A DNA stretch of 64,000 nucleotides from Roseburia hominis (GTDB taxonomy: Bacteria > Bacillota > Clostridia > Lachnospirales > Lachnospiraceae): assembly GCA_040702975.1 (NCBI GenBank), contig CP159990.1, positions 434,001 to 498,000 on the forward strand. Direction: 5' to 3'. Under the pieces are notes generated by a model. It was not told the origin of the DNA. It did no database searches and saw only the letters and a program-made list of their open reading frames with translations. Below are positions 52,016 through 60,585 of the stretch, in pieces. Within the stretch, counting starts at the first letter, position 1, and every line of letters begins with the position of its first letter. Position numbers and translations under genes: made by a program.

Positions 52016-52675
52016 TCACAACTTATATTCAATTGCCTTCATAACAAATCCACGAATATGTTTTGTGATAAATTTTACCACCAACCCTGTAAGAAGCGCC
52101 GATATAATCGTTCCTTCTCTGGTTCCGACAATCTTTCCCCGGAAGAAAATAACCGACAAGCCTACAGCCACAATAACACAAGCCACGTCAAAAGCAACCT
52201 TAACATATCCGAATTCCTTATGTATTGTATCAGAAATTGCCTTGACAAGAGCTTCGCCGGAATTCATGATTACATTTGCAATAACAGATAGAGAAATACC
52301 GAGCGACAATATAACGATTCCTAAGAGCAGAATTACCAGCTTGGCAATATAATTCGGCGTAGGAATAAATGATGCCAACCACATTCCAAAGTCAGTAAAC
52401 CAGCCGAAAAGAAATGATAGAGGAATCTGAAAAAGTTGATACATCTTAAAATTACGACGCAGTATCAGAACCTGCCCCACAATTAAAACACAATTCCATA
52501 CAATCAACCAATTTCCCAGGGTCATAACAGGAAATTTAATGCTTATGACATTTGCTACGGAAGATATGGGGGATACTCCCGAATCACCATGTTTCGTAAA
52601 AGCCACGCCTACGCCTGCAAAGAACAAACCCAGAATAAAAACTATATATCTTCTGAACACTTCTTTCTTACTCAT
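52016..52675 (-). CDS. YczE/YitT-like membrane protein, copy 1
   Basis: Membrane protein of 219 residues with about five to six helices (YIVFILGLFFAGVGVAFT, NWLIVWNCVLIVGQVLIL, LVILLLGIVILSLGISLSVI and others). The phrase GDSGVSPISSVANVIS near the N-terminus and GEALVKAISDTIHKEFGYVKVAFDV are typical of the YczE/YyaS/YitT group (DUF6198-like), whose function is unclear. The second ATG (52675) is chosen because the second copy at 56504 starts there. A duplicate with a frameshift lies at 55844-56504. Confidence 0.82.
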   Translation of the reverse strand: MSKKEVFRRYIVFILGLFFAGVGVAFTKHGDSGVSPISSVANVISIKFPVMTLGNWLIVWNCVLIVGQVLILRRNFKMYQLFQIPLSFLFGWFTDFGMWLASFIPTPNYIAKLVILLLGIVILSLGISLSVIANVIMNSGEALVKAISDTIHKEFGYVKVAFDVACVIVAVGLSVIFFRGKIVGTREGTIISALLTGLVVKFITKHIRGFVMKAIEYKL

Positions 52676-52869
52676 CATTCTATATCTCTTTTCTTTTTTA
52701 GATTCTAAAAATCTGATATATATTTTTCCCTATCATAATCTTATCATCATCTGCCCGCCCTCCAAAATCTTGGGTTGTCCCATAGGCAGGGGCGTAACCT
52801 CTCTTTTGCAACAAAAAATCAACTAACCTGAATAAAACCAATTAGCTGATTTTTTAATATACTAAATTT

Positions 52870-52905
52870 ACCTTATAAAACGGCCGAATGGTCATACGGG
52901 CCATT
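52870..52905 (+). repeat. dispersed repeat family B, partial copy
   Basis: ACCTTATAAAACGGCCGAAT and GGTCATACGGGCC match the first two thirds of the 45-base unit. It lies just after the stop codon of the minus-strand gene ending at 52904. Confidence 0.65.
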
Positions 52906-53761
52906 AACGATGAATCTTGTGCACCTGTCCGTTTTCCAAAACCACTTCGTATCCATCTCGATCTACAAATTTGCAATCCAATTCATCTTGCATGTACTGG
53001 CAGACTTCATAATATTCTGCTATTTTTGACGACAGATCACCCCGTTCGCTTTTCCATTGATTCTGTAGGAAGTTAGCAGTAGCAGTGCTTATTTGCCGGT
53101 CTCCAGATAGAAGAAGCTTTTTTAGCTCTTCGCGGCCCTGAATCCTACGAGTTTTACAATCTACTCCGCAGTATAGCGTGTCTCGTTTCCAGAGGTCGAG
53201 ACCTACCGGATTAAATCCTTCCCGTTCTTCGGACAAAAGCGCAGGACTTTGGCTGATCCTGTAATATGCCTGAAGTTTTTCTCGTAGACTGGGGCAATAT
53301 TTGTCCAACAGTCCGTGGTAATACAGATAATAGCTCAACCGCGATGCAAGCAGCCCACCGTGGCTGTTCTGTATGATTTCACGAATGCACTGGTCTCGCT
53401 CTGATTCATCTGTAGAAATGACTGCAAGGATAATTGCGACTGCAAAATGAGGGTCATCCCATTGTTGCCCAAATTTGTTCTTTGTGGCTCTGACATTGAC
53501 GGGATCCATGGCAGCCCGGCACAATTCTATAGCCTTTTGCCGGTCAATTTTATCTGGTAATTTTTCTGCCGTATAGATGTAACCGCCATAGCTATCCATC
53601 GTTCCATCGGTATAATTAAGCGTTCCGTTAATATAAACACCCAGCGTAACTTCATATTCTTTGCAGGGCCATTTCCATGCCAGCTTTTCTTGCTGAGCAA
53701 AATATTTGTGCAACGGATCTGCTGCATCTTGCCGCGAAAATAAATTTCCGAAAAATCCCAT
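52904..53761 (-). CDS. unrecognised soluble protein
   Basis: Protein of 285 residues with no family I recognise. It has no signal peptide or membrane helix. The start (MGFFGNLFSRQDAADPLHKYF) is followed by a beta-rich part (YEVTLGVYINGTLNYTDGTM) and a long helical region (residues 90-260). GGGAGGTG precedes the ATG. The surrounding genes (a membrane protein pair, a Cys-rich 82-residue protein) are accessory, so this may be part of an immunity or defence island, but nothing in the sequence proves it. Confidence 0.6.
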   Translation of the reverse strand: MGFFGNLFSRQDAADPLHKYFAQQEKLAWKWPCKEYEVTLGVYINGTLNYTDGTMDSYGGYIYTAEKLPDKIDRQKAIELCRAAMDPVNVRATKNKFGQQWDDPHFAVAIILAVISTDESERDQCIREIIQNSHGGLLASRLSYYLYYHGLLDKYCPSLREKLQAYYRISQSPALLSEEREGFNPVGLDLWKRDTLYCGVDCKTRRIQGREELKKLLLSGDRQISTATANFLQNQWKSERGDLSSKIAEYYEVCQYMQDELDCKFVDRDGYEVVLENGQVHKIHR

Positions 53762-53873
53762 TATATTGCACCTCCCTTTAAGTGATTTAAATATAGTTTA
53801 TTGTACCACTTATTTATGGGAGTTGACAAGAAATTTCACACATAAAAAGGAATGGATAGTTAGTTGAGACAGG

Positions 53874-54079
53874 TTTTTATCTGGCGCTTCCCAATATTGA
53901 AATCAGGGAAATCTTTACGACACAGAGTATGGAATTCTTTAAAAAGAATGTTCCTAAAAATGGGGAAGCTCTGAAAGATTTCTGTGAAGCGTTAAAAAAT
54001 GGAGAGCCAAAGGAGGTAGAAAAACGGCTGGGCGAGTATCTGAAGCGGACAATCAGTATTCGTGATACCTTTGTCAAAA
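53874..54079 (+). pseudogene. fragment of a fourth AAA/nuclease gene
   Basis: About 205 bases match 51318-51523 of paralogue 3 with roughly 95% identity, covering LPNIEIREIFTTQSMEFFK through RTISIRDTFVK. Both ends are abrupt: no start, no AAA domain and no nuclease domain. It is a remnant of a deleted copy or a recombination scar. Confidence 0.9.
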
Positions 54080-54252
54080 TCGTCCGCTGTACGTCCGCGC
54101 ACCGGAACATGTGGATGCACACCTGCTGGTGTGCATGATTGCCCTGACTTACCATCACGATCAAATCGCTTTACTAAAAATGTGCTGCCGAGTTTGGAAA
54201 ACTTTTCAAGCTTAGGCTCCAGGCATTCTTCGCTGTCACATAGGAAGCGCAG

Positions 54253-54279
54253 GAGCCCCCGGCCGTTGGCCGGGGGCTC
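54253..54279. terminator. perfect GC-rich hairpin
   Basis: GAGCCCCCGGCC, loop GTT, GGCCGGGGGCTC. It lies 46 bases beyond the stop of the minus-strand gene ending at 54326; no T run follows, so its role as terminator is uncertain. TTTTAGAAGGA occurs twice between it and the gene. Confidence 0.6.
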
Positions 54280-54325
54280 TCACGATTTACACTTCTTTTA
54301 GAAGGAGTCTACTTTTAGAAGGAAG

Positions 54326-55522
54326 CTATTGGCCAAAGCGCTGCTGCGCCCGTTCCTCCGCACGCTGGGAGGTGTCGTAGTCGGAGCCCAGCTCGCAGAA
54401 CCAGTCCCGTACCAGGGCCAGGATCTCTTTGACCCGCTGGCTGCCCATGTCTTTGTAGTCGGAGCCCAGCTGCTCCAGGTAGAGTTTCCCGGAGCCCTGG
54501 CTCTTCTTTTCCTGGTTGTCAGCCTCCTCCAGAAGGGTTCGGGCCACCTCCTCCAACAAGCCAAAGAGGCGGCGTTCCGCCGCCAGGCGGGCTTTGTCCT
54601 CCTGGGTCAGGGCCAACAGGTTATTGGCGCTGGCTCGCAGCTTCTGTTTCAGCTCCTTGGGGCCATTGCCCTCCCGGGTTGCCGGCTGCAATCCCAGGGG
54701 CGCAAGGCAGAGCAGCCCCAAGGGAATCAGCAGGGCATGAACATAGGGGTCGGCCTCTGCCAGCAGTTTGCCCACCGGAGGGAACCGCATTAGCAACGGT
54801 CCCAGCACCTTGATTTGCAGCAGCAGGGCGGCGATCAGCGCTGCCACCGTGCCGCCGATGCCCAGCAGGAAGTTGGATGTCATTCCCACCGCCGCAAGGG
54901 ATCCCAAGATCCCCAGCACGATGTAGACCGCCAGAACCAACGACTCCATTTTGGCGAAGGTCAAAAGGTCCGCCACAAAGGGCAGATTCAGCAGGAACCA
55001 ATAGCCCGACAACAGCAGCAGCGACAACAGCAGCCCGACTGCCAGCATGGGCGGCTTGGTCTTCTCACAAGCTCGATAGCCGTTGCAGGCGCTGAGATAG
55101 TTGCGATACAGGGGCGAGGTGCAGCAGAACTTGGCGCTACTTTTGTCCTTGGTCACCTTTTGGCTGATGCCGATTATGTTCTTGGCGCAGACCACCAGGT
55201 CAAAGTAGTCCGAGGTCTGAAAAGCGCTGCCCACCTCTGTGTGCTGACCAATAAAGTCCAGCTCCTGAACGAGGCCAAGGCAGTTTTGGACGCTGCCCAT
55301 GGTCTGCTCAAAGGGATTGTCGATGGGCCGTTTGTCGCCTTTCTGCAGGGCGTCGGCCTCCTCGTGGTAGTTGCTGTTCAGAACCGCTTTGCCGTAAGAG
55401 AGCATATCCAGCAGCTCGCTGGCCAGCTCAAGATTCTCCTGGTGCGAGTTGTCGGCCAGATCATGGATCAGATCCTCCCCGGCTTCGGTGTTGAATTTTG
55501 CATATAGGTACTTGTACTCCAT
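54326..55522 (-). CDS. unrecognised membrane protein with soluble N-terminus, GC-rich
   Basis: Protein of 398 residues from the ATG at 55522, eight bases after GGAGG; the frame opens with a GTG at 55528 that is too close to that site. Residues 1-150 are soluble and helical, with several Cys. Residues 155-285 contain four to five helices (MLAVGLLLSLLLLSGYWFLL, LVLAVYIVLGILGSLAAVG, LGIGGTVAALIAALLLQI, LLIPLGLLCLAPLGL). Residues 300-398 are a charged coiled coil. The gene is rich in G/C-ending codons (CTG, GCC, CAG), unlike both neighbours, which points to recent transfer from another Firmicute. No family recognised. Confidence 0.65.
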   Translation of the reverse strand: MEYKYLYAKFNTEAGEDLIHDLADNSHQENLELASELLDMLSYGKAVLNSNYHEEADALQKGDKRPIDNPFEQTMGSVQNCLGLVQELDFIGQHTEVGSAFQTSDYFDLVVCAKNIIGISQKVTKDKSSAKFCCTSPLYRNYLSACNGYRACEKTKPPMLAVGLLLSLLLLSGYWFLLNLPFVADLLTFAKMESLVLAVYIVLGILGSLAAVGMTSNFLLGIGGTVAALIAALLLQIKVLGPLLMRFPPVGKLLAEADPYVHALLIPLGLLCLAPLGLQPATREGNGPKELKQKLRASANNLLALTQEDKARLAAERRLFGLLEEVARTLLEEADNQEKKSQGSGKLYLEQLGSDYKDMGSQRVKEILALVRDWFCELGSDYDTSQRAEERAQQRFGQ

Positions 55523-55559
55523 ATTCACGCCTCCTTTGTGTGTTATATCTCAAACTATT

Positions 55560-55808
55560 CTAAAACCAGTATCCCTTCATTTGCTCTAAAAAAGGCTTTG
55601 TTAAAGGCTGGGCTTTACTTTCATATACAATAGAATCGGTACCACAGTACGGACAAATCGCAGTCTGTCCATTATCGCACCAATCAACGATTAGCTTAGG
55701 ATCAAACATTTTTAAACAATAGAAACAACCACAAAAATTCGTCTTAGATAATTGTTCTTTGTTGTGTGAACTGCATACATGAGCATTTATGATGTCTTTG
55801 TTTTCCAT
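55560..55808 (-). CDS. small zinc-ribbon-like protein
   Basis: Protein of 82 residues with Cys/His pairs spread over its length: HVCSSH, FCGCFYCLKMF, WCDNGQTAICPYCG. The CGCFYC and CPYCG knuckles probably bind zinc. Its C-terminus (LTKPFLEQMKGYW) is conserved enough that a trace of a second copy is visible at 49795. A similar small 'cytoplasmic protein' is common in Firmicutes accessory regions, often in immunity clusters; its function is unknown. Confidence 0.7.
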   Translation of the reverse strand: MENKDIINAHVCSSHNKEQLSKTNFCGCFYCLKMFDPKLIVDWCDNGQTAICPYCGTDSIVYESKAQPLTKPFLEQMKGYWF

Positions 55809-55843
55809 TTATAAAATACCTCTGTAAACGAAATAGATCTTTA

Positions 55844-56504
55844 TCACAACTTATATTCAATTGCCTTCATAACAAATCCACGAATATGTTTTGTGATAAA
55901 TTTTACCACCAACCCAGTAAGAAGCGCTGATATAATCGTTCCTTCTCTGGTTCCAACAATCTTCCCCTGAAAGAAAATAACCGACAACATAACAGCCACG
56001 ATAACGCACGCCACGTCAAAGGCGACCTTAACATATCCGAACTCCTTATGTATTGTATCAGAAATTGCCTTGACAAGAGCTTCGCCGGAATTCATGATTA
56101 CATTTGCAATAACAGATAGAGCAATTCCAAATGCCAATATAACGATTCCCAAGAGCAGCATTACGAATTTGGCACCATAATTTGACACAGGAATAAATGC
56201 TACGATCCACATTCCAAAGTCAGTAAACCAGCCGAAAAGAAACGATAAAGGAATCTGAAAAAAGTTGATACATCTTAAAATTACGACGCAGTATCAGGAC
56301 CTGCCCCACAATTAAAACACAATTCCATACAATCAACCAACTTCCCAGGGTCATAACAGGAAATTTAATGCTCATGACATTTGCTACGGAAGATATGGGG
56401 GATACTCCCAAATTACCATGTTTCGTAAAAGCCACCCCTATACCTGCAAAGAACAAACCCAGAATAAAGACGATATACCTTCTGAATATTTCTTTCTTAC
56501 TCAT
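55844..56504 (-). pseudogene. YczE/YitT-like membrane protein, copy 2, frameshifted
   Basis: Close duplicate of the gene at 52016 (about 90% identical DNA in the compared parts). The first frame (56504 down to 56220) starts MSKKEIFRRYIVFILG, and the second (56212 down to 55844) finishes with the same C-terminus. One extra A in a run (CTGAAAAAAG here, CTGAAAAAG in copy 1, near 56258) shifts the frame. Copy 1 is intact, so copy 2 is probably free to decay unless the run slips back. Confidence 0.88.
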
Positions 56505-56508
56505 CTTT

Positions 56509-56976
56509 CTATACCTCTTTCCTGTGATTTAAGTGAATGCCGATATGTCCTATACCCAGTATGATTGCGGCCCCAAACAGTATGGGATTCCGTCCATATA
56601 CAGCGATTAGAATACACGCAATAACCGGGAGAGTAGCACCTGCAACAGGAATCCCCATTAAGCTGCTGTAAAAATCCTTCATGGTCTTTTCGCTCTTGAA
56701 ATACCGTATCCAATATGCCTCATACATGATCATCAATATAAATGCAGCAATCAGCCAAACCAACCATGCGGAAATTCCCCGAACATTGAAATCACTAAAA
56801 ATCAACAGTAGACAAGTCACGAGTACCTCGCCGGCTCTCTCGAAGAGCAGCAGGATTTTGTTTTCTTTATTCACATATTTCTCGTAATCTTTTGGCTGAT
56901 TCTTTGTCCAAAATATGTTGGGAACCATCAACATAACAAGAAAAATCAAACCAATATATGAAAATCCAAAATGCAT
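56509..56976 (-). CDS. membrane protein of unknown function
   Basis: Protein of 155 residues with four helices (about 5-20, 47-62, 70-88, 108-150). It starts MHFGFSYIGLIFLVMLMVPN and contains WTKNQPKDYEKYVNKENK, a phrase I associate with a conserved Firmicutes membrane family without assigned function. AAAGGAC lies before the ATG. Its stop is four bases from the start of the frameshifted YczE copy, so the two were an operon. Confidence 0.7.
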   Translation of the reverse strand: MHFGFSYIGLIFLVMLMVPNIFWTKNQPKDYEKYVNKENKILLLFERAGEVLVTCLLLIFSDFNVRGISAWLVWLIAAFILMIMYEAYWIRYFKSEKTMKDFYSSLMGIPVAGATLPVIACILIAVYGRNPILFGAAIILGIGHIGIHLNHRKEV

Positions 56977-57021
56977 GTCCTTTATTTCCGTACCACAACC
57001 TCCAAATTCCCCAATTTATCC

Positions 57022-58432
57022 CTATTCCACCCCATTAAAACAATAAGTACAAACCTTACAAGCATCAATCCCAATAGACTCAATCAAATCATCAAGCCTA
57101 TGATACCGAAGCGATGTAAAATTCTGCTGCCGGCAGATCTCGTCCATCATCTTTTGATACCGGTCGCTGTTCGGGTCAGCGTACTCGTCCAGGACATTTA
57201 CATCATTGTCCCCTTCCCACTCCTTGATGATCCGTCTGGTAATAAGGTCCAGATCCGATTTGGAACGTGAGAAGTTCAAATATTTACAGCCATACAGAAG
57301 CGGCGGGCAGGCAGGTCTTACGTGCACCTCTTTTGCCCCGCTCTGGTACAGGAATTCCGTCGTCTCACGAAGCTGGGTGCCCCGCACGATAGAATCATCA
57401 ATAAGAAGCAGCTTCCGGTCTTCGATGAGGTCATGAACCGGGATCAGTTTCATACGTGCGATCAGATTTCTCTGGCTCTGGTTGGTCGGCATGAAGGAAC
57501 GCGGCCAGGTCGGAGTGTATTTGATAAATGGACGCGCGTAGGGGATACCGGACTCATTTGCATAACCGATCGCGTGCGCAATGCCGGAATCCGGCACACC
57601 TGCAACGATATCGGGCTCCACGGTTCCCGCGTCACGCTTAGCCAGCAGGCTTCCGCAGTTGTAACGCATCTGCTCCACATTCACCCCTTCGTAGGAAGAG
57701 GTCGGATATCCGTAGTAAACCCAGAGGAAAGAACAGATCCGCATCTTATCGCACGCAGGGCTTACGGTCTCTACCCCTTCCGGAGTCATATATACGATCT
57801 CGCCGGGGCCCAGTTCTTTATAATCCTGATAACCCAGGTTGATATATGCAAAGCTCTCAAAAGAAACACAGTACGCATCTTCCTTTTTACCGATCACCAC
57901 CGGAGTACGTCCGTGAAGGTCACGCGCCGCATAAATTCCCTCCGGCGTAAGAAGAAGGAGGGTCATAGAGCCGTCCACGAGAGACTGCACATAGCGGATA
58001 CCCTCAACAAAAGAATCCTTCCGGCTGATCAGAGCGGCGATCAGTTCGGTCATATTGACCTGTCCGTTGGTCATCTCCTGAAAATGCGAATGACCGTTTT
58101 CATATACGATTTTCATAAGCTGGTCTGCGTTGTTGATTTTACCAACTGTTGTGATGGCAAAGCTGCCGATATGTGACTGGATCAAAAGGGGCTGCGGTTC
58201 AAAATCGGAAATGCAGACCGATTCCCAGATTCCCTTTCATCTCTGCTACGTCCCTGTCGAATTTGGTACGGAACGGTGAATTTTCAATATTGTGAATCGC
58301 GCGGTCAAAGCCGTGCTGTCCGTGGGTCGCCATACCACCGCGGCGTGTGCCCAGATGTGAATGATAATCTACTCCATAGAACAGGTCAAGTGTGCAGTCT
58401 GATTTTGAGGTAACTCCGAAAAAACCTCCCAT
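57022..58432 (-). pseudogene. amidophosphoribosyltransferase paralogue, frameshifted
   Basis: Two frames together form one PurF-like protein of about 468 residues. The first (58432-58199) gives MGGFFGVTSKSDC, YHSHLGTRRGGMATHG and SPFRTKFDRDVAEM, the start of the glutaminase domain. The second (58185-57022) continues with IQSHIGSFAITTVGKINNAD, VAGVPDSGIAHAIGYA, the PRPP loop LLLIDDSIVRGTQLRE, and the end CKVCTYCFNGVE. One extra base near 58216 shifts the frame at 'NLGIG', where ..CISDF.. is expected. The nucleophile Cys that normally follows Met (MCGI) is Gly here. No purine genes are adjacent, so this is a second, divergent PurF-type gene. Confidence 0.85.
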
Positions 58433-58470
58433 AAGTAAATTCCCCTTTCTAGAATATGACGTAAAATAAT

Positions 58471-58530
58471 CAAAGTAAAAACTGAAATCAGGGCTTTCCC
58501 TGAAACGAAAAGCCTGTCTGATTTCAGTTT
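58471..58530 (-). terminator. terminator of the bioB-bioY operon
   Basis: AAACTGAAATCAG and CTGATTTCAGTTT pair around a GC-containing loop; on the minus strand TTTTTAC follows. It lies 76 bases after the bioY stop and before the PurF-like gene. Confidence 0.82.
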
Positions 58531-58605
58531 ATCACGATTTTTCTGAAATGAAAAATAGAAATTACTTCGTTTTTACACTTCTTTATAATGCATTTTGCCG
58601 GATTT

Positions 58606-59163
58606 TTATTGCAGGTTACCTACCCGCTTCTGCAAAGTCGGTCCGACGATCAGTGCGGCGATCATTTTTACAGCGTCTCCCGGAAGATACGGGATCACGC
58701 CTGTGGCAAGCCCCTGGGCAAAGGTGAGGTTCATCATTTTGGCAAGCCAGACCGTTCCGAAGGCGTAGCATACGGCGGTTCCCAGAACCATGCCGGCAAG
58801 GCTTAAGGCGTGGCGGTATTTGCCGTGGCATTTTTCCACGAAAAATCCTGCGATGATGGTCATGAAAATGAATCCCACCAGATAGCCGCCGGTCGGTCCG
58901 GCCAGTTTGGCAAGACCGCCCGTAAAGCCGGAAAATACGGGAAGTCCGACAAAGCCTAGCAGCAGGTATACGAGATAACTGACGGTCGCCATCTTATAGC
59001 CTAACACGAAGATACTGATGTAAAGTACCAGGTTGGTAAATGAGATCGGCACCGGGCTGAACGGGATTGGTATGGAAAATGGAGCAAGTATACAGGTGAT
59101 GGCCGTCATAAGGGCGATGAGGACGAGTTGTCTGGTGTTGAATTTGGTTGTAGTTTGATTCAT
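58606..59163 (-). CDS. bioY: biotin ECF transporter substrate subunit BioY
   Basis: Membrane protein of 185 residues with six helices, starting at the ATG at 59163 (GGAGCGACC upstream). BioY signatures: LVLIALMTAITCILAPFSIPIPFSPVPIS (shortened: PFSPVPISFTNL), YLLLGFVGLPVFSGFTGG, LAGPTGGYLVGFI and the final PGDAVKMIAALIVG. It binds biotin for uptake, either alone or with an ECF energy module. It follows bioB by 14 bases, so synthesis and uptake are made from one biotin-controlled transcript. Confidence 0.95.
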   Translation of the reverse strand: MNQTTTKFNTRQLVLIALMTAITCILAPFSIPIPFSPVPISFTNLVLYISIFVLGYKMATVSYLVYLLLGFVGLPVFSGFTGGLAKLAGPTGGYLVGFIFMTIIAGFFVEKCHGKYRHALSLAGMVLGTAVCYAFGTVWLAKMMNLTFAQGLATGVIPYLPGDAVKMIAALIVGPTLQKRVGNLQ

Positions 59164-59177
59164 GATGTTGGTCGCTC

Positions 59178-60146
59178 CTATTCGTTTTTTCTCCAATGGA
59201 TATCGTACCCAAGTCTGGTAAATAGTTCCTGATCTTCCGCGATTCCATTTCCGCTGGTCGTCAGCATATCTCCGGTGATGGTGGCGTTGGCACCGCCTTT
59301 TAATGCGGCCTCGCCATAATTTTTCATGAGCATACGCCCTCCGGCGAGACGGATTGTCATATCCGGACATATGAAGCGGAAAATGGCGACGCTGCGGAGG
59401 ATTTCTTCTTCGGAAAGCGGCTTTAGATCCGCAAGCGGGGTGCCCGGTATGGCAACCAGCACGTTGAGCGGAATGGAGTCGACTTTCAGATCCGCCAGGT
59501 CAAACGCCATGTCGATGCGGTCCTGCATGGTTTCGCCAAGCCCCAGGATTCCGCCGGAACAGACCTCCAGGCCGGCGCGCTTCGCGGCGCGGATACAGGC
59601 AATTTTATCGTCGTAGGTGTGGGTTGTGCAAATGTTTGGAAAATTCCTCCGGGAGGTCTCCAGGTTTGCATGGTACCTTGTCACTCCGGCTTCCTTGAGA
59701 CGGATTAGTTCGTCCTCCGTCAGAAGACCGCAGGAGGCACAGAGTAGCATATTTGTATTTTCACGCAGGCAGCGGTAGGCCCCTGCCGCACGGCTTAAGT
59801 CAGCTCCGAGATTTCGCCCGGCTGTGACGATGGAATAGCGGTGGACGCCGCGCATTTCCAGATTCCGACAGTCCTCAAGGAGTTCCTGGTCGGATAGGAA
59901 ACCGTAGGTCCTGACATCTGTGTGATGGTGGGCGGATTGCGCGCAGAATTTACAGTTTTCCGGGCATTTTCCGCTGCGGCCATTCACGATCGTGCATAAT
60001 TCGCCGCGGTCGGATAGAAGCGCCCGGCGAAGGCGGTCCGCTTCCCGGGATACTTCTTCGATGGGGGATGAAAGTAGCAATGTCAGATCATCGTCTGGGG
60101 TCAGCCTTCGTCCGGCGATGATAGAATCGGTCAGTTTTGTCAGCAT
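59178..60146 (-). CDS. bioB: biotin synthase
   Basis: Radical-SAM enzyme of 322 residues inserting sulfur into dethiobiotin, from the ATG at 60146; the frame extends to 60347 through repeat DNA without a ribosome site. The SAM cluster motif is KCPENCKFCAQSAHH, followed by YSIVTAGRNLG, the second-cluster region with CASCGLLTEDEL, HANLETSRRNFPNICTTHTYDD and CSGGILGLGETMQDR. No bioA, D or F gene is in the window. Lachnospiraceae often keep only bioB with bioY, using imported dethiobiotin or biotin. Confidence 0.95.
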   Translation of the reverse strand: MLTKLTDSIIAGRRLTPDDDLTLLLSSPIEEVSREADRLRRALLSDRGELCTIVNGRSGKCPENCKFCAQSAHHHTDVRTYGFLSDQELLEDCRNLEMRGVHRYSIVTAGRNLGADLSRAAGAYRCLRENTNMLLCASCGLLTEDELIRLKEAGVTRYHANLETSRRNFPNICTTHTYDDKIACIRAAKRAGLEVCSGGILGLGETMQDRIDMAFDLADLKVDSIPLNVLVAIPGTPLADLKPLSEEEILRSVAIFRFICPDMTIRLAGGRMLMKNYGEAALKGGANATITGDMLTTSGNGIAEDQELFTRLGYDIHWRKNE

Positions 60147-60180
60147 ATTTTTGAGTCCTTTATCTTTGCAAAATGTTTTT

Positions 60181-60233
60181 GAGTTGCCAGGTATACCTGA
60201 AATAAGGTCTGGTGGACCTTGTTTCGGTAAGGC
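60181..60233 (+). repeat. dispersed palindromic repeat family A, copy 4
   Basis: GAGTTGCCAGGTATACCTGA at the left, inner arms AAGGTC/GACCTT. It lies in the bioB leader. Confidence 0.75.
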
Positions 60234-60412
60234 AGGATCCCGGTGAGCGGCACAGCCGGAAAACGCTGGTGAGACAGCTAAGAGGTAAGAGTTACGTGAA
60301 AAATTAAGAATGAAAATGTTTGCTGTTTTATTATTTTTTTGTATCACTCTTACAGCTTAGTTAGGGGCCTGTTTGCCGGCCATGTGGGATTCGTGCATTT
60401 GTTATATTAGCG

Positions 60413-60465
60413 AGTATAATATAAGATGAAACAAATGTCAACCTTATATTAAATGGGGTTTACAA
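60413..60465 (-). promoter_or_regulatory. bioB promoter overlapped by a BirA-type operator
   Basis: Minus strand: TTGACA (60436-60441), 17 bases, TATACT (60413-60418). Upstream and across the -35 lies TTGTAAACC, 13 bases, GGTTGACAT (60435-60465 on the map), matching the BirA box TTGTwAACC...GGTTwACAA. When biotin is plentiful, BirA bound here would block the -35. The 13-base spacing is slightly shorter than the usual 14-16. Confidence 0.82.
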
Positions 60466-60549
60466 TAGAATGAAAGTGTCAGAATGTTCAGATAATAATG
60501 AATAGAAGACATAATAATAAAAAAATATAGAAAAAATACAAAAATAGTG

Positions 60550-60578
60550 TTGACAAAATAAACGTCAAGTGCTATCAT
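60550..60578 (+). promoter_or_regulatory. strong promoter for an ORF-less transcript
   Basis: TTGACA, 17 bases, TATCAT. The next gene begins 1.2 kb further on and has its own promoter. Confidence 0.75.
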
Positions 60579-60585
60579 TAAGTCA

